The notes under the pieces are model-generated. The model saw only the letters and a program-made list of their open reading frames with translations, had not been told where the DNA came from and did no database searches. Positions 12,165 through 24,312 of a DNA stretch of 64,000 nucleotides are shown one piece after another; the stretch's first letter is position 1, and every line of letters begins with the position of its first letter. The position numbers and the translations under genes were made by a program. Origin of the DNA: Trochalopteron elliotii (taxonomy: Eukaryota; Chordata; Aves; Passeriformes; Leiothrichidae); assembly GCA_024734555.1 (NCBI GenBank), contig JANPWX010020040.1, positions 1,392,241 to 1,456,240 on the forward strand, in the 5' to 3' direction.

Positions 12165-13332
12165 CTTCCTCCAAAATTCCTTTTCTCTCATGGTGTCTTT
12201 CTGTACTGGGCATGTAGGAAAATGAAGTGTGATGTGATCCAGTACCAAATGCTGGTGCAATGGCCCAGGTTGCTGTCAGCAGGAGCTGGCTGCAGTGCTT
12301 ATCTCCAGCTGTCCCAGCTCACAAGCCTGCCCACCTGGCACACAGCAGCACATTTGCCTGCAGCATGGCAGAGACAGCACAGGTTGAGACCAGCTTGTGC
12401 CTTGCCATGCAGGGACACAGACCAGCCTGTCAGACATAGGAAATCACAGTCAGGAGTCAAATGGTTCTTTATGGCCTAATAGTTTCAAGCCTCAATCATA
12501 TGTATGTTTTAAAACATTTTGTTTCCATTTTCCTTTCTTTTTTTTTCCTTTATTGAGGGCCATTAATAATGGAAGAATGTGGCAGTCTTTGGGACTTGCT
12601 CACAACTGTCCCCAAGGGCTTGACCACAAAAGGGCACCTCTTCTGCTCTCTCTGTCTGCTTTGGGGAAGCTTCCAAAGGAAGGCAGGGAATATGTGAGCA
12701 GAGGGAGGGCATTTTTTAGTCAGTGGAGTGTGATGATTTCTTCAAGTGATGCAAATGAAGAACCCAGAAGCAGTCTTCTGGCAGCACTGCCACATGCAGA
12801 GCATGGCTGTGCCCATGGAGCTGTGCCATCTCAGACAGGAGCGGACACGAGCACAATCCCTGCAGTCTCCTTAGCTAAATGGGCTGCTCATGCCTTGGGA
12901 CACATCTGTGCAGCACCTAACTAAGTGGGGCTCCTAACGACGTGCATAATGGGAATAGCTTACAATAAAAAAGTAAATAAACAGTAAAGCTGTCTTCTGT
13001 AATGTGAAATGAGATTCTAGAAATGAACAAACATCCTCCAAATGATATTAAAATATCTTTCACTTTTAATAATTTAGGGGATATACTAGTAAGAAAGATA
13101 AAGAATCTTAAAAAAAAGTAATTTTTCAAGCTGATGATCTTTTCCTCTGACTCTCTCCACTGAGGACTGATCAGTCCACTGATCCACTGAGGACTCACTG
13201 ACATATCCCAGGCTGAAGCAGAGCATTGTAATAAGTTGTTGGGACAAAAAGTTTTCCTCTGTAATTTTATTTACTAAGTTTGCCTTCAGAAAAGCTGGTT
13301 TATCTTTGGGACTTTTGCTTCTAAAAAAATAA
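12165..13332. other. Unique non-coding DNA
   Basis: A 175-codon plus frame at 12397-12924 begins at GTG rather than ATG and has a low-complexity phenylalanine run from a T-tract. I do not consider it a gene. Nothing else is recognised. Confidence 0.45.
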
Positions 13333-13479
13333 ATTTCCTTCCTCTCTCCCTCCTTCCATTCTTCACCCCTCTCTCCTATCTCCCTTTCTTTGCTTATCTC
13401 CCCCCTTCCCTCCCACCCTTTCCATCCTTCCATCTCTCTTTCTCACTCTCTCTCTTTCTCTCATTCTTTTTCCTGTTTC
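13333..13479 (+). repeat. 147-bp polypyrimidine tract
   Basis: An almost unbroken run of C and T on the plus strand contains CTTCC, CTCTCC and (TC)n words with few purine interruptions. Unlike the two gap-associated tracts it is degenerate and fully sequenced. Homopurine-homopyrimidine DNA of this length can adopt triplex conformations. Confidence 0.9.
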
Positions 13480-16400
13480 AAAAAGCCCTAGACTGTGTCC
13501 TTGAGTGTTAAGGACAAACTGGCAATAATTTATGTTATAGCATGATATGAAAAAAATTACATTACACTATAAATTATAATATGAAGGGTGAAATGCCAGG
13601 AAGGATGCCAAATGATGGTGGAAGTCCCATTAGACAACAGAGTTCTATTGCCTACCAGTCCCCACAGAAATCTTAGAAGGTTTGCATGAAACTGTTTGCC
13701 ATGAGGGGAGAGAGGCTGGAGCGGGGAGGGAGAAGATATACAACACAAAAGATAAAATATATTTTCAGTCAGCTGAAAGTAGGAATTTTTTACTAATGCC
13801 CAAAAAGAAAGGTGACTTTTTAAAAGAGCTATAGAAATTTCAGATCTGGTCACCCAGGATTTTGTGGTGCTGCCTCAAGCTGGAGCAGAGGCTGTAGCGA
13901 GGAGCTGTAATGTGTGTTTGTGCAGGGCTGTTATCAGAGGAGCTCTTGGATTTCATCCTCCAAGACAATCCCTGTGGAAGCTGCAGAGATTCCTTGGGTT
14001 TTCAGGTATCCCTGCTCATTGCTGCAGGCCCAGAAGTCACTTGAGGATGTGCCAGGGGCTGCCTGAAACCACACCATACTCTGGTGGCTCTTATCTGAGA
14101 AGAGGACTAATTAGGAGTGAAATTAGGAAGGGATCTTGGAGAAAAAAGGCAGCAAGGAGAGGTGAGAGTCTGGACCCCATCTCTGACTTTGTCTGGACTA
14201 TTGCTCCTGGAGTCAGATGGCTGCAGGGCAGCAGGGAATGGGTAATTTCATACTTATGGGTACATATTCATCTTAACACTCATCACTATCCAGCACCTGA
14301 GAAGATCCCAGGGACCTGTGGAGTCATCCTCATCTCCCCGTCCTCTGATTATTATTTAATTTTTAAAAATCTCCTCACATTGTCCATTCCCCTGAATCTC
14401 AACCTGTGTTCATCTCTTCCTTAGATATAACGGCACCAAAAATAGATGTCAGAACAAATGAACAGTTTTGTGCAAAAAGCTATAAGTTGTAAAAACAGAG
14501 GCCACAATTTACCCAGGGATAGAATGGTTGGTAAAGCTGTTATTTAGCTCCTATCTCATGCCTGGCTAAAATAACTGTTTGAATATGAAATTATCAGTCA
14601 AATTTTGTAACACTGCAGTGTTAGTGAAGACATTAGAGTCCTCTCTAGATACCGGGGGAAGAAAGAGAATAAGTTCACTGTAAGAAAGGGAATATTTTTA
14701 TGATGGATGAAGAATGAGAAAATGTCTATTTTCCTTTAAAGATAAAAGAAATACAAGACAAAAAAGGGAGGGGAAGGAAAAAAAAAAAGGACCCAAACCC
14801 ACAGATTATTATTTTACTTAAAAAAAAAAAAAAAAGAAACTAAAACCATACCAAGCACCCCAATCAATGGAGAGAAAAGCAGCTTTGAGTGCCTTATTGA
14901 ACTGACCTACAGAAAAAGCTTCGGAGTTTCAAGCCCAAACAAGTCCCTGATAAGATGTGAAATGCAATGGAAAAATCATTTAGGGGAAACAACAGAGAAG
15001 CTGATTTTGCTCTGGTTTTACAGGTTGGTTCAATAAAGGTTCCTGAACTCCCTTTTCTATGTAATTTTAAGGAAGGGTCATTTAATTAATATATGTATCT
15101 GAAGGAAGAAAAAAAAGAAGAGTAAGGGAGGGAGAAAAACAAACTTAAAACAAAGACTGTATTTCACATTGAGCATTGCAGATTTTGGTTGAGTCTGTCT
15201 AGCACATGAACTCTCTGGGTACCCACAACCCTTTCTTCCACACAGTTGCTCTCTTAGCTTCATCCTTTAATTTGGTGTATAAATTATCACAAAAATGATG
15301 GAATCCAGAGAGGAAAAACACATCCAAGCACATTTCTTACTCATGTTTTCCTTCTTTAGCTCTTTGTGATTCATTTACTGCACTTTCAACCAGCCCTCCT
15401 GGTTTTATGAGATGTTGAAAGACAGCTCAAGCATTTTATTATCTCCCTGCCAGCCTCCAGAAGAGTATCTAGCAGTGTTCAGGATACCCCCTGCAGTGGG
15501 ACTGGTGAATGTAAAACGGTGAGGCTCAGTCCTCAGCTCCACACCATCATTCATTCCCTGCTCCTCCCGGGCATGGCACAGCTGTGCAAACCTCAGCACA
15601 CCACAGAGCTGGGAGCTGGGAGCATCTCCACAGCCTCTGGTGGACCTCAGGCTGAAGCTGTCTCAACAGCCCTTGACAGCTCTATTTCTCATGCAGGCAG
15701 GGCTGCTGAGGGGGCAATGCAGCAAAAGGGTTCATCCATCCCTAGGTTTGAGAAGACAAGACTGTGCCCAGCACTCAGGGCTCAGCCTAAGGCACTGAAT
15801 GGGTGACTTTGGTGGCAAAGTCCTGGTGTCAGCAGAGGACCCTGCTTAACATGGGCACTAAAACCTTTCACAACTCTGTATGTCCAGCCCTGTTTCCAAG
15901 AGAGAAAAGTTTCACACAGCCTCAAGCAACCTGAGGAGGCACCCTGTGAACTATGCCCTGTGAGCTGCCTAGACCACTGGTTAGGAGCGGCAGTAATACC
16001 ATATCAGAAAGATTTTTTGTGCAAGAATAGGGCAAAAGCACTTCCAATGGTATGTTGTCCCTCTAGTGGTGCTCCCCATCTGAGAGCCATGCTGGGGAAG
16101 GTAGAAGGCATCTGGAGCTTGGACTGGCACGTCTGCTTGTATGTCATGCATAGAGTTATTGTTGCCTTCTGGGGTCCTATAGCTTCTCTGTGTGACTTTC
16201 CTATCAATGAAAGATGGAGAGAATTTCTCTCTACCCCTTTCTTAATGACACTTTTATTAAAAGGGTGTTCTGTGAAGAGGGAGGAGAAGGGTTAACAGAA
16301 AAACTTTTCAAGGTGAGACGGAGAGCTAAGCCTTCATGCTCTAGAGAAATTGAACTGTGGAGAAATGTGGGAAAAGGCTTTCTTCCCCCGCCCCGCACCA

Positions 16401-17620
16401 CAATGCAGTCTGTCTCAAATTAAAAAAAAAAAAAACCCTTTAAGTTTTTTTTTCATGTTCTTCCAAATATCACTTCTGCTTGTCACAATATTTATAAAAA
16501 CCCTCTTGCTATCTCAAGCTGCACAGCCTTTGGCTCAGGTTCCTGCTTATGCAAAACAGGGTCATAAACATGTCACTGTGTATTTGATAAATCCATCTTC
16601 CTCTTGTCATTGTCACCAAGAAGCTGAGATGATGGGAGATTACTCCGTCAAATCGCTGTAGAAACGCCTGCAGAGTTTATGAATTTTCATAGGATGTAAG
16701 TCCTCTTTAATGGGAAGTGGAGCCCAGTAAAAGCTTGCCATTTTTAAGGAAAAGTACGTGCATCCGTATGTCTTCATCAGTGTGTGGGAATACACTGCAT
16801 GGCCAAAATTTTATCCACCACACGTTAGGAGCTGTGCCAATGCATCCCACTTGAGAACTTCATCTGGAGTTTGTGCCCATTTCCTTGTATCTCCTTCTCT
16901 TGCTGTGACCCCAATTCACATTTATATTAAGGCTTCCCTAAGCCATACTGGATGTGTAAAAAAGATGTTAAATAAGTGCAAATGCCATTAGAAGGTATTT
17001 ACTGATCTAACATATTTCCTGTGAGCATTTTCATTACCACATCTTGACATGCTTGTCTCTGCCCTCGCCTCCTCCTTTTTCTGCAATCTAGTGAAGAAAT
17101 GAACCCACCTTCAGTGAGAATTGCCTCTATGTCAGGGTTCAAAGGCCAGCTGGGTTTCTCTTTCTGTAACAAAACTTAAAAGCAAACACATTTCACAGTT
17201 TTCCAGACAGGAAAAATGTACTTTTGTCACTCCTTACAATAGTAAAAAAATGGCTGAAAGTATTATGGTCAAACTTTAGCAAAATAGGAGAAGACAGGTA
17301 AATATGAATGTTAACCTTCAGGTATGAAGCTCAGTTGAATCAGGTGCTGAGCTCTGCTGAGGACATCCCAAGACCTGGTAACATCTTCAGCAGTTCAGTG
17401 GGATTTTTTCCACTGGCATTCATGCTCCTGCAATTAAACAGCTAATGCCCAACCTGGGAAGCTTACAGCTAGGTCTTTTATGTAGACTCTTCTTTGTGAG
17501 TTAAATTTTTATTTATGACCTGCAGTAATGTTTTCTATGATCCTGGGGCATCCTCTTTGCATTTAAGTTGTTTTGTCTTCATTTTCCAGCATATCCAAGT
17601 AGTTCAACCGCATGCTGGGA
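13480..17620. other. Unique non-coding DNA
   Basis: This block includes a 186-codon frame at 13864-14424 that starts at GTG and resembles nothing known, a purine-rich stretch at 14740-14840 with two A-runs (the second 17 bases or so near 14819-14835), and an A-run near 16421-16433. No gene or transposon is recognised. Confidence 0.45.
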
Positions 17621-18165
17621 TGTTGTGGCTTAAGCCCAGCTGGCAATTCATTGCCATACAGCTGCTCACTCACTCCCTGCCAGTGGGATGGAGGAGAGAA
17701 TCACAAGAGTAAAAGTGAGAAAACTCAAATGTTAGGATAATTTAATAAGTAAAGCAAAAGCTGCACACAGAAATAAAAGAAAAAAAGGAATTCATCCAGC
17801 ACTCCCATGGGCAGAAAAGTGTTCCATCATCTCCCCAAGAGCAGGGGTCCCTCATGCATAATGTTGTCTTGGGGAGACAAGCACCATCACTGCAAATGTG
17901 CCACCTTCCTTCTCCCCCCAGCTTTATAAAAATTATCCCTGTGGTCATATGGGGCCTCGCTGTGTCCCCTCCCAACTTCTTGTGCATCCTTAACCCTCTC
18001 ACTGAGTGGGATGGGGTGACAAGCAGAAATGGTGCTGGATGCTGAGCAGTGCTCACATAGCAATAACTAAAACATCCCTGTATTGCCATTGTCATCTCCA
18101 GCAAAAACCCACAAAACACAGTTACTACAAGGAAAACTAACTCCATCCAAGCCAAAACAAGCACA
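17621..18165 (-). mobile_element. Solo LTR of an avian endogenous retrovirus
   Basis: On the minus strand the element begins TGTGCTTGTTTTGGCTTGG and ends CCACAACA, giving the TG...CA ends of a retroviral LTR over about 545 bp. A TATA-like TTTATAAA lies at 17923-17930 (palindromic on its core) and an ATTAAA poly(A) signal at 17741-17746 (minus strand). The whole sequence, including the GTTTTAGTTATTGCT block, the AAGAAGTTGGGAGGGGACAC block and the GAGTTTTCTCACTTTTACTC block, matches an LTR family I recall from many neoavian genomes. No gag, pol or env sequence lies beside it, so it is a solo LTR. I see no clear target-site duplication. The 143-codon minus frame inside it is not a gene. Confidence 0.88.
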
Positions 18166-19180
18166 TGGTGCAAGAGTACAAAAGGCTTTTAAGCCTGTGC
18201 CATGGGTATTAGCCCCCATGGCTTAATAGAAAAACTGTCATATCATGGTTGTTGCAGTGCAAACAAAAGCAGAACCCTCCCCAAACAGCTGCCCACATAT
18301 GAAACTGCAAAAAAGGGAGAACACTGCTGTTTCTCAGCATCCCAAGGCTTTAAGGGAGATAATAATACACTTTTGATCCTCATGGCAGCAGTTACTGCAG
18401 CACGTGCAGCCTCAGTGTGCTGGTGTATTTACCCAGACAGGGGATGAAGTAGAAACTCTGGCTCAGACTTAACCAAAGTGACCATTATTTATAACGAGTC
18501 TGTCCTGTGTACATCTGTGAGTGTGTGTAATCCCATACAGTGTCCAGGAGAGCTGGGCTGCGGTGGTATTTCCATCCAAGTGATCACACAGAGGCAGGGT
18601 CACTAATGTGCTCTCACCTTTAGTGAGCAGTTTGCCCATGTGGTGACACCAGAGGATGGTGTTACCTGTGTCAGGTCTTGGATTACACCCCATGGGCTTC
18701 TGTGACTGGTGCATTTTGCTCACCATCATAGCCTTCCTGCAAAAATCAGGAATCTCCATCACTGGAAGTAAACTCCTGTAGACACACTGGATGAAATCTC
18801 TTCACTGGTATATCAGGACAGTGCTGCGCATTTCAGCAGTCATCAAAGTGTTTTAGCGATCATGCATGCTGAACTGTATTACTGTATTAGTAAGCAGACC
18901 AAAACTTAGAGGAATACAATGAAAATCTGGCAAAACATTACCAGATACCACAATCCCACATTTCCTAGAAGCATCCGACCACTTTATATTTTGCATTTGT
19001 TGAGAGGGCATACAGCATAAGGAAGCCTAATATAAGCAGGAACAGAGCCTTGGTCTGGTGATTTAAAAATTGATTTTCTCCTTTACAATGAAGGGATTCT
19101 GTCTTATTGTTTTGCAAGTAAACAGCAGCTTATTCTTCTGAAATTTAGCATTATTACTTTAGGAGGATGAAAGAAATTTT
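18166..19180. other. Unrecognised non-coding DNA next to the LTR
   Basis: No retroviral internal sequence is recognisable on this side of the LTR. A 97-codon minus frame at 18469-18762 has no known relatives that I can recall and is treated as chance. Confidence 0.4.
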
Positions 19181-19189
19181 CAGAGACTT

Positions 19190-19470
19190 TACAAGAGAAA
19201 CCTGTTCATTAGATTATAAGTTAAAATTAATTAAAAATTGGATTCTCTAAGAAATTTATCATCTCTGCTCACATTCTTCATCCAAATGATGAAGATGTCA
19301 ATACGAGAATAGCACAGACTTCAAACTTTCTGTATAGTTGCAGTTAATTGAATTCGTATGCTTGGGGTATTCTTGAAGAAATTAGGAAGTAATTAGGCTA
19401 TGCTATTAACCATTGTATATAATTGATCTGATGATATAGCCAACAAACAGGCCAAGGTCAACAGCTTATT
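19190..19470. promoter_or_regulatory. Candidate AT-rich conserved non-coding element
   Basis: The block is dense in homeodomain-type cores (TTAATTAAAA, GTTAATTGAATT, AGTAATTAGG) and lacks simple repeats or transposon signatures. It resembles enhancer-type conserved elements of gene deserts. Conservation is inferred only. Confidence 0.3.
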
Positions 19471-21020
19471 CAGTTCTTAAGCTTGACATGTTCTCAGAGA
19501 TGATGCTCCATTCCTTCCTCTGTCATGGTTTTGCTTGCTGGGGTTCTACTGCCTGTACTGGGAGTTACAACTTTTTGGGGGGATTAAATCTACCTTCTGC
19601 TATACAAAACATGCCAGGTTAGACAGCTTGGGATACTTTATATGGCTTTGCACCTCACCAGGCAGCACTGTTTCATCTCCTCAACTCTGCCCACAGCAGG
19701 GTATCCCACAGCAGGGTGACCCAAAGCCCCTTTGGGCAGCTCTGAACCAGGTTCCTCCTTGTAGGGTAAAACCAAGCAGGTGACTCCCAACGCATAAACA
19801 GACTGCATGAGTGGAAAGAGACATCCCAGGCCTTCACCTGCCTCTAACATGTTACCCAGCCATTAAAAGGGCATCCAAAAAGTAAATGCTAAATTCAGCA
19901 ACACAGTTTGACTCCTTGCATGGCTGTAGCTCTGAGCGGCAGTTACAAATCCAGTTTAACAGGCCAGTGCTCTGACTCTTTGCATTGATTCAGCACACCG
20001 GTGGATTTGTTCTTAAAGAATGAAGTCAAAACTCCCTTTGGCTTTGCCAGGGTCTGGCTTTCACCCTGCAGAGCTACAAATCAATACAAGCAATGGAAGG
20101 CAGAAGTCACTGTAAATGCCTCTAAAGGAGGAGGTATGGAAAATGCAATTACCCAGATAAGGAAATAACAAGACAAGCGGTTTTTTATTTGTCCCTTTTT
20201 TTCCCTCACTTTCTCCTCTCTTGGTGAAGAGTACTATTGCAGGAATAGTCAAGAAAATGCATTTTGGACATTATATAATTCTTCTAAGTCAAATGCAGGA
20301 AATTTACTTACAGGCAGAAATACAAAGATGCAGGTGTGTGAAAACAGTATTTTTCAGTCCATTCAGAAAAAGAATATTATTAGAAAAATGCTGTAAAAAC
20401 TGTCACAATGTGGAATTTGAAGAATGTCACTCAGTTACTTCATGGCACCCCTGATAACCAAGCATCAGCGTTAGCAGTGTTAGTAGCATATATAACACAA
20501 TACTTGTCTTCAGGGACTTTAAAAATTAATTGCTATTAGGATTGTGATGGCACCCCTTTAAGAATATTAATGTAAAGTTTCATACAAGAATGTGTACGTT
20601 CTTATACATGTATTCTAGTGCATGTACTCTTAACATTTAAAATAATTTCAGTAGGGATCTTGGCTCCCTGGGTGCTGTTCTGCTTTGCATTTTTATGTTC
20701 ATTACAGTGAGTTGCTTTGGTCTTATTGTTCCTCATCCAGGAGTAGCCCTTCTTTGATCCCTCTGGAGAAGGAAGGAGCACAGGAGATGGTTTTCTGTAT
20801 ATGCATAGCTCCGTTCCTGTGTTTAAAATGCAGATACCTCTGAGGTTAAAACCGACAGCATTTTAACAACTTTCCGTTGTGAAGGATGGCTTCTGCAAGT
20901 CAAACTGATTGAGGGCTATCTGACAAGGGGAAGGGGGAAGGAAACACCATGAATTATAGATGGCAATCTGTCTATTTTACTATTACATACCCAGAGTAGG
21001 AGCAGATTCACTCCTCTTGC
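19471..21020. other. Unique non-coding DNA
   Basis: No gene or recognised repeat. Frames are all under 85 codons and overlap on both strands. Confidence 0.45.
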
Positions 21021-21026
21021 ACCTCC

Positions 21027-21116
21027 CATTGTGCAGTCATCCCCATTGTACATTCATTTCCATTGTTTCTCCTTCCATGTATTGTACATTCAGACCCTGT
21101 CTCAACTGTACATTCC
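21027..21116 (+). repeat. Degenerate cluster of TGTACATTC-type words
   Basis: Four related words, CCATTGTGCAGTCATCC near 21027, CCATTGTACATTCATTT near 21043, TATTGTACATTCAGACC near 21080 and AACTGTACATTCCAGCT near 21104, follow one another at irregular spacing. This may be a decayed tandem repeat or a site cluster. Confidence 0.5.
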
Positions 21117-22769
21117 AGCTCCGTGGCAGGAGATCCATCCATGGGCTCAGCTGTTTCACAAACAGATCTAATAGCTGTAGTGTGCTCAGATGAGCATGAT
21201 GGGTAATAGCAGAGCAGATTGAACTATATTGTCCCAGGAGTTCATATATTTTTATACACTCATAGGGTACACATCATCTTGCTATGACAATGAGGCTAAG
21301 TCAAGCATCTCGGGATGCAATAAAGCAGATTACAATACTGTTCCTTCACTCATCTTCACTACACTTCCCCTCCCACTTTCTTTTAACAATGCCAGGATAC
21401 TTTACACACAATTCCCAAACCATGGCTTGCTCCATGTTGTCCTCCTTCACCCCCAAAAAATATTCTTATCCCTCCTGAAACAGTCTTCCATGGAGATAAA
21501 ACTGAGAAATTCCTAAACATCAAAGAAAGTTAAGGACATGAATTTCAGCAGAAAAAACTTCCAACAATTCAGGCTTAAAAATGCCAAGGTTAATAGTTTT
21601 TTCCTTCCCCAAGCCATGTCACATTATTAAGTGAAATAAAGCTGACAAAGAAGTGATATTCAACTAGCCAGTGTTCTCATTTACTTTATTATTATTACCA
21701 TACACCCTTCTCGTGCAGATGTGCTAGGCAATCAAGAGCCCAATTATCCCCTCAGACACAGGCAAAGGGCTCCCCAGCATCTCAGTGTGAACTATGGGTG
21801 TTCTTTCAGAGGGTCAAGGTCTGACCCTGGATGCGTTTGTATCGCAAACTTAGCCAAAAGCTGGAGAACAGTTGTGTCATCTTCCCAGTCCATGCTCACA
21901 TACCCAAATGACAGCTACACTCATCACTTGTCATCTGAGGCTTTGTTCAGCTTTCCCACTTCCCATTTGGGTGGGGTAACATTCAGTGCTCCCATGCACG
22001 AAGCAGGTAAATTGGACCATGCTTTTCCATACTGGCTCCTACTTTAGAATTCCTGATCCCAAACATTCCAATCAGGAGTCAAGCTTTAGAGAAGCGCAAA
22101 AGTTGCTTGAATTCTTGAGTTGCTTTTTAACAGATACATAAGACATTCTTTGACTTCACATCGTGTCTGGCCTTTAACGTTTACTTTTTTTTTTCATTCC
22201 CCCAAGAGCTGAGAGATGGAGTGAGAGGCAGGTCCAGTGATCAGGGTGCTTCAAAACTTGATGTAAAAATAAGTATATAATGCTCTCTTTATTAGAGGAT
22301 TCCAGGTGTTAGCATAAAAAAAAAAAAAAAGTGGCTAGAAGAAGCAACATTTATGATAGGATAAAATTTACTCACACCAACAACATACAGTGAAATGGCA
22401 AAGCCCAAAAAATCGGAAATCTTTTGTTCACATGGCCGCTCCAGGATTACAGACCCAAAAGAGCAAAATAAACAAACTTTTGTCTATAATCACATAGAAA
22501 TGGCTGACCCTGTCTTCTGAGAAGAAAAATGAGCTCTTTCTGGGTGCCTTCCAGCCCAACAGTTGTGACAGTCTGTGAACTCAATTCCACTTTGTATTCA
22601 GATAGTTTTTCCCACCTTGATATATCCCACTGAGTGCAGCAAACCATATATAAGGAAACATATCTTCCCAACACTGACATCTGTCTGTCCCGAGGTAGCC
22701 ACAAGCATCTATCTTAATGACCTGCAACACCACCAGACAACAAATATCAGAGAGAGAGTCTGAGATGAT
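21117..22769. other. Unique non-coding DNA
   Basis: Contains a 16-base A-run near 22317-22331. No gene or transposon is recognised. Confidence 0.45.
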
Positions 22770-22830
22770 GGGCTGGTGTAAAATGAGCCAGAGCAGGCTC
22801 CATATAGATTTACACCACTGGAAAGTCAGA
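22770..22830. repeat. Fragment of the ancient palindromic interspersed repeat (copy C)
   Basis: Inverted 8-bp arms GGTGTAAA (22775-22782) and TTTACACC (22809-22816) flank a short diverged core, the same architecture as copy A. It is more diverged, so the assignment is less certain. Confidence 0.35.
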
Positions 22831-23805
22831 GCCAGGGACAGAAAATCATTACTACATGCTTTGGAAAGCAAATGTGTACTTTGGAAGGCCAAATACTGGA
22901 TTCGAACTGGAGATTAATTGTGGCATAGACGGGGCATCGGGAAATGTATTGTAAGGTACAATTGTCCTTAATGATATTGACACCTCTCACAATGGTGATG
23001 TGAAGCTTTGTGAGATTGTATCAGCAAGAGGTTCAGAGATGCTCCACAAGCAGGAGCCATGGGAGTGCAACCCAGAAAGGACACTGCCTTCATCTTCAGG
23101 GCCACAGTAACAAATGAGAAAAAGATAAATCTCGGAGGGATGGAGATATAGGCTAGTTTGACAAGATGGCTGTGATTTCCTCTTTCTTTTCCACCTTCTC
23201 TTTACTCCGCCACTCATTTTCTGCTTCCAGACTCCTTGGGACAAACACAGAACTATGAATTCCCCTGTTATATCTTTCTTTTCCTCCTTTTATTAAAAGG
23301 AGGCTTTTGTGTTCATGGTAAAACATATATAAAATCAATAGCTAGTACTGAAACCATAACTAGATTCAGGGGAACTCAGGGTCAAAGCTGAGCCAGAGCT
23401 TAGCAAATTTAATTCTGAGAAGTTTTGCCAAAACCTTATAAATCTGTCTCTAAAGTGACAAAAATTTCCCAGCCTCACGTTTGGTGAAATTTTTACAGGA
23501 TACAGGGCAAGTGGATGCAAACAAACAGGCCAGTGCTCCTTTGCCTGTCCTTATTAAGGCCACATTTGTAACACTCATGGTAGACTTGGAGTGCTGTTTT
23601 ATCCCAAGCACCAATCAATAAAGTCAAATATGTCAGTAAAGTCAACAGAGCCAATAAAGAACTCAGATATGAAGATCTGGGATTGATTAATGTAAATAGT
23701 TTTCAATATAATTTCCCTCTCCTTCCCCTCCTTTTAGTGAGCCCTATCCACATGTTATTATGGTTTATTTCATTAACAATAAGAGATACACTGGAGTTCT
23801 GGGGG
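22831..23805. other. Unique non-coding DNA
   Basis: No gene, RNA or transposon recognised. Confidence 0.45.
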
Positions 23806-23889
23806 AAACAAACAAACAAACAAACAAACAAACTGAAAACAAAAACAAACAAAAAAGCAACTAAACAAAAGGACAACAACAACAACAAA
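23806..23889 (+). repeat. (AAAC)7 microsatellite with A/C-rich extension and (CAA)n
   Basis: Seven AAAC units occupy 23806-23833, followed by an A-rich segment and then CAA units at about 23873-23889. The tract forms the left arm of a long inverted arrangement with the GTTT tract at 24257-24285. Confidence 0.9.
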
Positions 23890-24250
23890 AATCTTGATTC
23901 ATGTAGTGGCAAATTCAGTATATGTTCAAGACCTGAATTCCATAATCCCTTGCACGTGACACAGTTATCCCAGATAACCAGTCCTGAGTCCCAGCCCCTG
24001 TCAGATCTGCCTTCATAACATTCTGCACACCAGTTTTATGACCCCATTTCTGCATCTCACCAGCCTCCGTGTAACCAGACTGAGTCCATCTTACTGACTT
24101 GGACATGTTTAGCCTCCTTGTATATATTGGACATGGATTTCCATTTGGTCTGATGTGCCTGAGATGAATGTGCTGGCTATGCTACTTTGATATTCTCCTG
24201 TGATTGTTAATGTTTTAGTTCCAATGCATGCTATTTTATTTTCCGTTGTT
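23890..24250. other. Unique spacer between the AAAC and GTTT tracts
   Basis: Ordinary unique sequence; no feature recognised. Confidence 0.45.
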
Positions 24251-24256
24251 TTGGGG

Positions 24257-24312
24257 GTTTTGTTTGTTTGTTTGTTTGTTTGTTTGGTTTGGTTTTGTGG
24301 GTTTTTTTTTTT
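24257..24312 (+). repeat. (GTTT)6 microsatellite with G/T-rich extension and T-run
   Basis: Six GTTT units at 24262-24285 are followed by GGTTT words and a T-run at 24302-24312. The tract is complementary in sense to the AAAC tract about 430 bp upstream. Confidence 0.9.

Noticed and set aside
12397..12924. 175-codon plus frame just after the CR1 element
   Set aside because: GTG start, internal T-run giving polyphenylalanine, no known relatives.
13864..14424. 186-codon plus frame
   Set aside because: It starts at GTG, has no recognised domain, and a frame of this length is plausible by chance in 128 kb of strand.
17742..18173. 143-codon minus frame
   Set aside because: It lies within the solo LTR and is a chance frame of that non-coding repeat.
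18166..18780. Possible retroviral interior beside the LTR
   Set aside because: No gag, pol or env-like frame, primer-binding site or polypurine tract recognised.
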